A stretch of 6,864 nucleotides of DNA. Origin: Actinomycetes bacterium (GTDB lineage: Bacteria; Actinomycetota; Acidimicrobiia; Acidimicrobiales; UBA8190). The stretch is from positions 1 through 6,864 of the forward strand of contig JAJYAB010000095.1 in the NCBI GenBank assembly GCA_021779775.1, in the 5' to 3' direction. Under the pieces are notes generated by a model. It ran no database searches. It was not told the origin of the DNA and saw only the letters and a program-made list of their open reading frames with translations. Of this stretch, positions 1 through 5,217 are shown piece after piece. Position 1 is the first letter of the stretch; each line of letters starts with the position of its first letter. A program made the position numbers and the translations under genes.

Positions 1-90
1 CTGGAGCGATACGCCGATCTTGACATCTACAGCGACCCTACGCTGGGGGTGTGACGGTCGGAGCTCCGCCCCGAACTCGCTCGACCCCAT
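1..90 (-). CDS. Possible start of an unidentified gene, cut by the left edge
   Basis: An open frame begins at an ATG (88-90) 33 bp after the trpD stop and runs 30 codons to the window edge without a stop. The visible product starts MGSSEFGAEL and ends VDVKIGVSLQ. It lies in the same frame as trpD, and the frame stays open from the trpD stop, so a CTG at 100-102 is also possible. I see no clear Shine-Dalgarno sequence. The end (VDVKIGV) faintly recalls the start of the small actinobacterial DUF3107 proteins, but this is too short to assign. If real, it would be co-transcribed behind trpD. Thirty codons of open frame in GC-rich DNA can also occur by chance. Confidence 0.35.
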   Translation of the reverse strand, partial: MGSSEFGAELRPSHPQRRVAVDVKIGVSLQ

Positions 91-123
91 GGCTGAAACC
101 AGGGGCTTGCGCTCGCAGACCGG

Positions 124-1245
124 TCAGCCGGGGGCCACGTCCTGCGACACCCGCACGAGCCCGTCCAGCACCGCCGCCGCCCGGCCCGAATCGACGACGG
201 TCGCTGCCGTGACGACACCAGCTGCCAACGTGTCGACCAATCCGGCCACCACCAACCCGGCCGCCGCGTTGAGCAGCACGATGTCGCGGTGCGGCCCCCG
301 ATCGCCGCCGAGCACTCGGCGCACCACCAGCGCGTTGGCCGCGGCATCGCCGCCGCGCAGGTCCTCCAGCGTGGCCCTGCCCAGCCCGAGGTCGGTAGCG
401 TCGACCGTCGACCGCCGTACGGCGTCGATGGCCGCGCTGCTGGTCGCGTCTGCTTCGAAGGTCGCGTCTGCTCCGGGAGAACCGAGCTCCAGCACGACGG
501 TCGGACCGGTGGTCGACAGCTCGTCGAGCCCGTCGGCACCGTGCACGACCATGGCCCGGATCGCGCCGTTGGCCTGCAGCACCCCGAGCATCTTCTCGGC
601 CATCGCCGGATCGCTCACCCCGACCACCTGGCGGCGGGCGCGCGCCGGGTTGGCCAGCGGGCCGAGAAAATTGAAGATGGTGGCGATCCCCAGCTCGCGT
701 CGCACCGGGGCAGCGAACCGCATGGCCGGGTGGAACCGGGGAGCGAAGCAGAAGCCCATGCCCACCTCGTCGATGCACCGAGCCACCCCACCCGGACCCA
801 AGTCGATCACCACGCCCAACGCTTCGAGCACGTCGGCCGAGCCGGCCGCCGACGACGCCGCCCGACCGCCGTGCTTGCAGACCCGAGCACCGGCTCCGGC
901 CACCACCAGGGCAGCCATGGTCGACACGTTGATCGACGAGCTCCGGTCGCCGCCGGTGCCGCAGGTGTCGACGAGGTCTCCAGCCACCGGCAGCGGCTCG
1001 GCATGGGCCAGCATGGCCCTGACGAACCCGGCCATCTCCTCGACGGTCTCGCCCTTGCCCCGCAGCGCCGTGACGAACGCGGCGATCTGCGCCGGTGACG
1101 CGTCGCCGGCCAGCACTTCCCCGATGACCAGCGCCGCCTCGTCGCCGGTCAGATCATCCCGCGACAGCAGCCGGCTCAGCACACCGGGCCAGCCCCCCAG
1201 GCCCTCGAAGGTCCCCGCCGGACCGTCCGTGCTCAGTCCCACCAC
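124..1245 (-). CDS. trpD: Anthranilate phosphoribosyltransferase (TrpD)
   Basis: Transfers the phosphoribosyl group of PRPP to anthranilate, the second step from chorismate to tryptophan; cytoplasmic and Mg-dependent. The 373-residue product is slightly longer than the usual ~345 because of an N-terminal extension. Visible motifs are the PRPP-binding DTCGTGGD (residues 93-100), the NVSTMAALVVAGAG stretch (106-119), a KHG-R-ASS motif (124-132) followed by GSADVLEALGV, the RREL-FNFLGPLANP block (182-200), and an acidic DE pair (241-242) that binds metal in the family. The KHGNR motif reads KHGGR here, losing an Asn that contacts anthranilate in studied enzymes. The start is GTG at 1243-1245, overlapping the stop of the upstream acyl-CoA dehydrogenase by 13 bp, so translational coupling is likely. 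A second GTG follows directly. No other trp gene is visible. Confidence 0.95.
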   Translation of the reverse strand: MVGLSTDGPAGTFEGLGGWPGVLSRLLSRDDLTGDEAALVIGEVLAGDASPAQIAAFVTALRGKGETVEEMAGFVRAMLAHAEPLPVAGDLVDTCGTGGDRSSSINVSTMAALVVAGAGARVCKHGGRAASSAAGSADVLEALGVVIDLGPGGVARCIDEVGMGFCFAPRFHPAMRFAAPVRRELGIATIFNFLGPLANPARARRQVVGVSDPAMAEKMLGVLQANGAIRAMVVHGADGLDELSTTGPTVVLELGSPGADATFEADATSSAAIDAVRRSTVDATDLGLGRATLEDLRGGDAAANALVVRRVLGGDRGPHRDIVLLNAAAGLVVAGLVDTLAAGVVTAATVVDSGRAAAVLDGLVRVSQDVAPG

Positions 1246-2408
1246 AGGTCATGGTCGAGGACACCGCGGGCGATCAGGCCGAGCTGCACCTGGCTGGTCC
1301 CTTCCACGATGGTGAGCTGCTTGGCATCGCGGTACCACTGCTCGGTCGGGTGGTCCTCCATGTACCCGGCGGCCCCCAGCAGTTGCACGGCCAGGCTCGA
1401 AGCCCGGACAGCCAGCTCGGTGGCGTGGTATTTGGCCATCGACAGGTATGGCACCCACTCCTTGGTGAACCGTCCGTGGTCGGCCAGCCAGGCTGAGCGG
1501 TAGGTGAGGAGCCGTGCCGCCTCGATGTCGACGGCGCACTTGGCGATCTCCCACTGGATGCCCTGCATATCGGCGATCGTCTTGCCGAACGCGGCACGCT
1601 CCTTCACGTACTCGGTGGCGTACATGAGCGCCCCTTCGGCCAGCCCGATGCCACGCGCCGCCACGATGGGCCGCATGGAGTTGAGCCCCAGCATGGCCAA
1701 CCGGAAGCCACCCACCTCCCCGATGACGTTCTCCGCCGGCACACGCACGTCGGTGAGCACCAGCTCACCGGTGTCGACCCCTCGCACCCCCATCTTGCGG
1801 TCGATGCGACCCACTGCCACCCCGTCCCATCCCCGCTCGACGATGAACGCCGTCACCGAGTCATGCGCGCGGCTGGCGGGGTCGGAGGTCTTGGCGAACA
1901 CGGTGTACCAGTCGGCCTCGCTGACGCCGGACATCCAGCACTTCATGCCGGAGAGCACCCACCCTCCCGCCGAGCCGGCATCGGGGACCGCCCGGGTCCG
2001 CATGCCCATGACGTCGCTGCCCGCCTGCGGCTCCGACAGGCCGAACGCCGCCCGGAGCGAGCCGTCGGCGATGCCCGGCAGGTACCGCCGTTTCTGCTGC
2101 TCCGAGCCGGCGATCATGACCGGGCCGGTGGGAAGCCGCGTCAGCAGCAGCATGAGCGCCGCCGCGTTGGAGTACTTGGCCACCTCTTCGATGGCCAGCG
2201 TCAGCCCCAAGATCCCCGCGCCGGATCCGCCGAGATCCACCGGGATGCAGAGACCGAGCAGTCCGGCGTCACGGAACACCTCGAACAGGTCGGCGGGGTA
2301 GTCACCGGCCTGGTCGATCTGCCGAGCCCGGGGGCGCACCTTGTCCCGGGCCAGTCGCCGTACCGTGGACTGCAGCTCGGCCAGCTCCGGCGATAAGTCG
2401 AAATCCAT
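1233..2408 (-). CDS. Acyl-CoA dehydrogenase family protein
   Basis: FAD flavoprotein that oxidises an acyl-CoA thioester to the 2,3-enoyl-CoA and passes electrons to electron-transfer flavoprotein; chain-length and branch specificity cannot be read from the sequence. The product is 391 residues, normal for the family. An all-alpha N-terminal domain (about 1-115) leads to the FAD/substrate motif FGLSEPQAGSD (122-132), a beta domain, and a C-terminal helical domain with RAAFGK (271-276) and QLLGAAGYMEDHP (342-354). The motif IVEGTSQ places the likely catalytic base at Glu369, as in medium-chain and short-chain enzymes. The ATG at 2406-2408 is preferred because family homology begins there; upstream in-frame residues are Arg/Pro-rich and unlike the family. 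No Shine-Dalgarno is visible, but a -10-like TAGCCT lies 7 bp upstream, which suggests a leaderless mRNA. The gene overlaps trpD downstream, an unusual pairing. Confidence 0.95.
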   Translation of the reverse strand: MDFDLSPELAELQSTVRRLARDKVRPRARQIDQAGDYPADLFEVFRDAGLLGLCIPVDLGGSGAGILGLTLAIEEVAKYSNAAALMLLLTRLPTGPVMIAGSEQQKRRYLPGIADGSLRAAFGLSEPQAGSDVMGMRTRAVPDAGSAGGWVLSGMKCWMSGVSEADWYTVFAKTSDPASRAHDSVTAFIVERGWDGVAVGRIDRKMGVRGVDTGELVLTDVRVPAENVIGEVGGFRLAMLGLNSMRPIVAARGIGLAEGALMYATEYVKERAAFGKTIADMQGIQWEIAKCAVDIEAARLLTYRSAWLADHGRFTKEWVPYLSMAKYHATELAVRASSLAVQLLGAAGYMEDHPTEQWYRDAKQLTIVEGTSQVQLGLIARGVLDHDLWWD

Positions 2409-2415
2409 GGCGGCG

Positions 2416-2421
2416 AGGCTA
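2416..2421 (-). promoter_or_regulatory. Candidate -10 element giving a leaderless acyl-CoA dehydrogenase mRNA
   Basis: On the minus strand TAGCCT fits the TAnnnT actinobacterial -10 pattern and lies exactly 7 bp before the ATG. That spacing would put the transcription start on the initiator codon. There is no clear -35 box and no ribosome-binding site, as expected for a leaderless gene. The motif is short and can occur by chance. The rest of the 70-bp gap to the next gene shows nothing else. Confidence 0.35.
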
Positions 2422-2478
2422 GCGTGGTCCCGTCGCCCCCCTCGGTGGCCGTCCCGGGTGGCGCCGGAGTGCGGGGGA

Positions 2479-3357
2479 TCAGCCGGCTGGCGCGGGAAGG
2501 GTCGACGAGGCGACGGCCTGCTGGGCACTGGCCAGTGCGGCTGCGAACTGCGGATACCCCATGACGTCGCCGGGCCGCGGCGCGCGGATCCGCACCTTCG
2601 TGCCCAACCCCGACAGCCCCAACGCCACCACGTCGGGGGTGGTCAGACCCCCGACGCCGGGCAGGCTGACCACCACGGCACTGATCGTTCCGGACACGTC
2701 GATCGTGACCTGGTACTGCACCAGTCCCGAGGCGTCGACCTGGTGCACCGCCTGCGCCAGCAAGGATGGTGGCAACCCGAGATGCTCGAAGCGCCGGTCG
2801 AAGGTGGCGGGCAGGACCGTGACGGCAAGGGTCTGACCACCGCCGGGTGGCGGCACCCCCGTCGCCACCGCGGCAGTGGTGTGGGGCGACCCGAGCAGGT
2901 CCAGGACCTCCGCCGGGTCCGACTCCATGGTGGCGACCTGTCCAGGGAGCACGCCGGCTGTCGATGCCAGCTGGTGGGAGAGGTCGACCCACGGCCTGCC
3001 GCCCGGCAAGGCGGAGAACCCGGCCAATGCCCCGAACAGCCGTCGTCCCAGACGGCGGATCTCTTCACGACGTGGCTCGGAGACCAGGGTAGAGCTGACC
3101 TCCTCGACGAGGCCGACACGGTCATGGACGAAGTCGATCTGCGCCTTCCCGGACTGGTCCACGGTGACCCCGTTCGGGCCGATCACGGTAGCCACGACCG
3201 TTGCCACGGCGCTGCCATGCCCCACGGTGGCTCGGGCGGCTACCGCCAACTGCTCGGCGGCGGTCGGATGGCGCAGCGGGCGCCGCGCACCGGGGGCTGA
3301 TGCCAAGGCACCAGCCAGCCCGGCCACGAGCACGAGGACGCAGACGGCAGACACCAC
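2479..3357 (-). CDS. Secreted protein of unknown function, LppX/LprG-like architecture
   Basis: A 292-residue product with a strongly hydrophobic stretch (about 4-20) ending ALASA, which reads as a Sec signal peptide cleaved near residue 21. The only Cys (residue 6) lies inside the hydrophobic core, so it is not a normal lipobox. After the signal come AAEQLAVAARATVGHGSA, a GKAQIDFVHDR segment (70-80), PGGRPWVDLS (118-127), DPAEVLDLLG (147-156), a beta-rich region with QVTIDVSGTISAV (216-228), and a closing GLGTKVRIRAP (250-260). This order resembles actinobacterial LppX/LprAFG-type lipid-binding or related cell-envelope proteins, but I rely on pattern, not a search. The GTG start gives a signal peptide with no basic n-region. 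The frame is open upstream, with Arg residues (RPGYRR) just before, and contains an ATT at 3385-3387, so the true start may lie 5' of 3357. It sits between whiB and the acyl-CoA dehydrogenase with short gaps. Confidence 0.75.
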   Translation of the reverse strand: MVSAVCVLVLVAGLAGALASAPGARRPLRHPTAAEQLAVAARATVGHGSAVATVVATVIGPNGVTVDQSGKAQIDFVHDRVGLVEEVSSTLVSEPRREEIRRLGRRLFGALAGFSALPGGRPWVDLSHQLASTAGVLPGQVATMESDPAEVLDLLGSPHTTAAVATGVPPPGGGQTLAVTVLPATFDRRFEHLGLPPSLLAQAVHQVDASGLVQYQVTIDVSGTISAVVVSLPGVGGLTTPDVVALGLSGLGTKVRIRAPRPGDVMGYPQFAAALASAQQAVASSTLPAPAG

Positions 3358-3410
3358 CGCCCGCCGGTACCCTGGCCTGGTGGTAATGCCGGGCCCGTCA
3401 GCCCAGAGCT

Positions 3411-3656
3411 TCAGGCCGACTTCCGGCGCTGCCTGAGGATCCGGCGCCGCTCACGCTCCGTAGCCCCGCCCCACACGCCCTCGCGCTCGCGGTGAGCCAG
3501 GGCATGCTCGAGACAGGCCTGGCGCACCGGACAGACGTCGCAGATCGCCTTGGCCTCTTCAGCTTCGGTCTCGTCGGCCACCGGGTAGAACACCTCGGGG
3601 TCGATGCCCCGGCAAGCAGCTCGCTTGCGCCAGCTGGCGGTCGTAAGGGCGGTCAT
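3411..3656 (-). CDS. WhiB-family iron-sulfur transcriptional regulator
   Basis: An 81-residue protein, typical for a minimal WhiB-like (Wbl) regulator. Four Cys (15, 39, 42 and 48) in the C-Xn-CXXC-X5-C pattern ligate a [4Fe-4S] cluster that responds to oxygen or nitric oxide. The GVWGG turn (60-64) is followed by a basic tail (RERRRILRQRRK) that contacts DNA. Members usually act by binding region 4 of the principal sigma factor. The ATG at 3654-3656 is chosen because a GAGGAAG ribosome-binding site lies about 9 bp upstream and homology begins there. The leader is long (about 120 nt from the proposed promoter) and carries a palindrome and a direct repeat, so regulation at this promoter is likely. 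I cannot say which Wbl subclass this is. Confidence 0.95.
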   Translation of the reverse strand: MTALTTASWRKRAACRGIDPEVFYPVADETEAEEAKAICDVCPVRQACLEHALAHREREGVWGGATERERRRILRQRRKSA

Positions 3657-3690
3657 CGGGTCACTTCCTCGGCACTCGGTATGTCGTTCT

Positions 3691-3713
3691 TCAGTTCGGC
3701 ATTCGTCAGTTCG
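3691..3713 (-). repeat. Direct repeat of an 8-bp motif in the whiB leader
   Basis: The minus-strand motif CGAACTGA occurs exactly twice, at 3706-3713 and 3691-3698, with a 15-bp period. It lies between the proposed whiB promoter and the ribosome-binding site. It could be a paired half-site for a regulator or chance similarity; two copies of eight bases are weak evidence. Confidence 0.3.
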
Positions 3714-3737
3714 CACTGCTGGTCGTCCGCCCACCTC

Positions 3738-3753
3738 TTGTCCGCGCAGACAA
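3738..3753. promoter_or_regulatory. Palindrome in the whiB leader, candidate operator
   Basis: TTGTCCGCGCAGACAA is a 16-bp palindrome with one mismatched pair (arms TTGTC and GACAA around CGCGCA). It lies about 33 bp downstream of the proposed -10, at roughly +26 to +41 of the transcript, where a bound repressor would block early elongation. It could instead form a small RNA hairpin. No family-specific operator is recognised. Confidence 0.3.
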
Positions 3754-3785
3754 TCGTCCCCTCGGAGGAGATAAACGGAAGAAGT

Positions 3786-3814
3786 ATTATGGCCGACGCA
3801 GCACGTGTTGTCCA
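3786..3814 (-). promoter_or_regulatory. Sigma70-like promoter for the whiB gene
   Basis: On the minus strand TGGACA (3809-3814) and CATAAT (3786-3791) are separated by exactly 17 bp. Each matches its consensus (TTGACA, TATAAT) at five of six positions. This is the best promoter-like sequence in the window and sits in an AT-richer island in the 241-bp gap ahead of whiB. Transcription would start near 3779, giving a leader of about 120 nt. Confidence 0.55.
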
Positions 3815-3860
3815 GACCATGACCACCACTGAGCAGGGGGAACACGAGCTGCACCTGATC

Positions 3861-3877
3861 CCCGGGTTGCGCCCGGG
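3861..3877 (-). terminator. GC hairpin after the DUF3501 gene, weak terminator candidate
   Basis: CCCGGG-TTGCG-CCCGGG (plus-strand reading) forms a 6-bp stem with a 5-base loop, starting about 20 bp after the DUF3501 stop and upstream of the whiB promoter. There is no U-tract on the minus-strand transcript. Its position suits an end-of-operon structure, but the stem is short for this GC content. Confidence 0.35.
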
Positions 3878-3897
3878 ACCGCCGGGACCAACGAGGG

Positions 3898-4542
3898 TCA
3901 GGGCTGGAGATCGGCAAGCAGCTCGGTGCGGACCGGGTCGTCGAGCGTCACGGCCTGCTGGTACTCCGGGTGGGTGACGGCCAGGACGACGGGCCCGCTG
4001 GAGAACCGGTCGACCTGGGCGGGGTCCAGCTCGAACCGGATATAGTGGACGGCCGCCGTCACCTCCTGGCGGGTGAGGGCCTGCTCGTGAGCTGCTTCGG
4101 GCACGCTGCGGACGACGATCGGCGGGCCGGTGCCCGCTCGACCCACGCCAGCTCCGCCATCTCCCTCGACCGCCGCACCGCCGAGGCGCAGCTCGACGGA
4201 CCGCTCGATGCCGACGAGGCGCGGCAACCAGTGCCGGAGCGCTTCCTCGCCGGTCAGCTCCACGAAGAGCGTCGCCGACAGCTGCCCGGGCTCGGGGATG
4301 AGCGGGTTGTAGGCGTCGAGCTCCCCCGTGATCGCCGCGTCGGTCGTCATCCGCTCGGCTCGGGCCATCTCCTGCACCTGGAACCAGATCGTGTCGCGGT
4401 TCTCGAACAGCAGCGTGACGATCGGTCCCACGGCTACCCGCCGGCGGCGCTTGAGCTCGATCGTCTGACGCCGGACGTCCTCACGCACCCGCTCGTAGGC
4501 CCGGAGATCGATGATGTCGTCGAGGGCCAGCTGGCGGCCCAT
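3898..4542 (-). CDS. DUF3501 family protein
   Basis: A 214-residue cytoplasmic protein of unknown biochemical function. Family features are the N-terminal LALDDIIDLRAYERVRED (5-22), a basic helix LKRRRRVAVG (30-39), LLFENRDTIWFQVQEM-RAER (45-64), and ELDAYNPLIPEPGQLSATLFVEL (74-96). The C-terminal half (about 120-214) is more variable, with a Gly-rich linker (121-139) and a possible ligand motif VHYIRFEL (165-172). Genes of this family commonly sit beside rubrerythrin and an Fe-S oxidoreductase with cysteine-rich CCG domains, so a role in that redox system is inferred. Here it follows rubrerythrin directly, 91 bp downstream, with no Fe-S gene between. The ATG at 4540-4542 is chosen over a GTG 24 bp upstream because AAAGGAG lies 4 bp before it. 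Confidence 0.9.
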   Translation of the reverse strand: MGRQLALDDIIDLRAYERVREDVRRQTIELKRRRRVAVGPIVTLLFENRDTIWFQVQEMARAERMTTDAAITGELDAYNPLIPEPGQLSATLFVELTGEEALRHWLPRLVGIERSVELRLGGAAVEGDGGAGVGRAGTGPPIVVRSVPEAAHEQALTRQEVTAAVHYIRFELDPAQVDRFSSGPVVLAVTHPEYQQAVTLDDPVRTELLADLQP

Positions 4543-4546
4543 GGCA

Positions 4547-4553
4547 CTCCTTT
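4547..4553 (-). promoter_or_regulatory. Ribosome-binding site that fixes the DUF3501 start
   Basis: AAAGGAG on the minus strand ends 4 bp before the ATG at 4542. It supports that ATG over the in-frame GTG at 4564-4566, which has no such site. With the hairpin just upstream, it lets DUF3501 be translated independently of rubrerythrin. Confidence 0.75.
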
Positions 4554-4582
4554 CGGTGGTTCGCACCGGTGGCAGCCCGGAC

Positions 4583-4626
4583 CCACCCGGGCCGATCGGG
4601 GGCAGATCCCTGATCGGCCCGGGTGG
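4583..4626 (-). terminator. Strong hairpin between rubrerythrin and DUF3501 (attenuator or mRNA-stabilising stem)
   Basis: A perfect 15-bp inverted repeat: CCACCCGGGCCGATC at 4583-4597 and its exact complement at 4612-4626, with a 14-base loop. On the transcript a further GGG/CCC stacks inside the loop after one A-C mismatch. It starts 7 bp after the rubrerythrin stop and ends 40 bp before the DUF3501 start. No U-tract follows, so it may act as a partial terminator, a stop for 3' exonucleases, or a processing site. The repeat itself is certain; its role is inferred. Confidence 0.65.
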
Positions 4627-4633
4627 CGGCAGC

Positions 4634-5056
4634 TCAGGCGTCGACCGACGTCAGCCCCTGCTGGAACCGCCCGGCGTGGCTCTTCTCCGCCCGGGCAAGC
4701 GTCTCGAACCATTCGGCCACCTCGGAGAAGCCCTCGTCGCGGGCGGTACGGGCGAACCCGGGGTACATCTCGCTGTACTCGTAGGTCTCGCCTTCGATGG
4801 CCGACTTCAAGTTGTCGGTGGTGGCGCCCACCGGCACGCCCGTCACCGGGTCACCGACCTCCTTCAGGAAGTCGAAGTGGCCGAAGGCGTGACCGGTCTC
4901 ACCCTCGGCCACCGACCGGAACAGCGCCGCGACGTCGGGGCAGCCCTCCACGTCGGCCTTCTGGGCGAAGTACAGGTAGCGGCGGTTCGCCTGGCTCTCG
5001 CCGGCGAACGCCTCCTTCAGGTTGGACTCCGTCTGGGAACCCTTCAGCTCTGGCAT
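4634..5056 (-). CDS. Rubrerythrin (ferritin-like diiron protein, no rubredoxin domain)
   Basis: Non-haem diiron protein, expected to reduce hydrogen peroxide to water in the cytoplasm. The 140 residues form one four-helix ferritin-like domain. Iron ligands are visible in the expected places: Glu20 (FAGES), Glu53 and His56 (EGETGHAFGH), Glu90 and Glu93 (EGETYEYSEMYP), Glu124 and His127 (EKSHAGRF). Classical rubrerythrin (~190 residues) adds a C-terminal rubredoxin domain with two CXXC pairs. That domain is absent, so electrons must come from a separate donor, as in short sulerythrin-type members. The ATG at 5054-5056 has GAGGAG 8 bp upstream. The Fur/PerR-like gene is upstream and DUF3501 downstream on the same strand, which suggests a peroxide-response unit. 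A 7-copy 15-bp tandem repeat lies 24 bp ahead of the start. Confidence 0.95.
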   Translation of the reverse strand: MPELKGSQTESNLKEAFAGESQANRRYLYFAQKADVEGCPDVAALFRSVAEGETGHAFGHFDFLKEVGDPVTGVPVGATTDNLKSAIEGETYEYSEMYPGFARTARDEGFSEVAEWFETLARAEKSHAGRFQQGLTSVDA

Positions 5057-5080
5057 GGGACCTGCTCCTCTCTCTCTATC

Positions 5081-5185
5081 TCTGGGTTGCTCGGATCTGG
5101 GTTGCTCGGATCTGGGTTGCTCGGATCTGGGTTGCTCGGATCTGGGTTGCTCGGATCTGGGTTGCTCGGATCTGGGTTGCTCGGG
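5081..5185. repeat. Seven tandem copies of a 15-bp unit ahead of rubrerythrin
   Basis: TCTGGGTTGCTCGGA (plus-strand reading) repeats head to tail seven times over 105 bp. Six copies are identical; the seventh (5171-5185) differs only in its last base. It fills most of the 161-bp gap between the fur stop and the rubrerythrin start, ending 24 bp before the ATG. The 15-bp length keeps reading frames through it open, but these are not credible genes. There are no spacers, so it is not CRISPR. The near-perfect identity indicates recent expansion by slippage. It may affect the rubrerythrin promoter or leader RNA; copy number may vary between strains. Confidence 0.98.
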
Positions 5186-5217
5186 CTCGACCAGTCAGCG
5201 GCCGTCCGGACCCGGCG

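Noticed and set aside
20..1315. Long plus-strand open frame antisense to trpD
   Set aside because: It is rich in Ser, Pro, Thr and Ala with no recognisable domain, and it mirrors the GC-biased codon positions of trpD, which has full family motifs on the other strand.
2409..2528. Forty-residue N-terminal extension of the acyl-CoA dehydrogenase
   Set aside because: It is Arg/Pro-rich, overlaps the end of the neighbouring gene, and the family alignment begins at the internal ATG at 2408.
3789..3977. Small plus-strand gene starting MADAARVVQT in the whiB upstream gap
   Set aside because: The GGAGGAG ahead of it is about 18 bp from the ATG, too far, and the frame runs antisense into DUF3501. The AT-rich island there is better explained as the minus-strand whiB promoter.
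5081..5185. CRISPR array
   Set aside because: The copies abut directly with no spacers and the unit is only 15 bp.
5201..5216. Terminator hairpin after the fur-family gene
   Set aside because: Only four base pairs (GCCG/CGGC) around an 8-base interior, with no U-tract; too weak to call.
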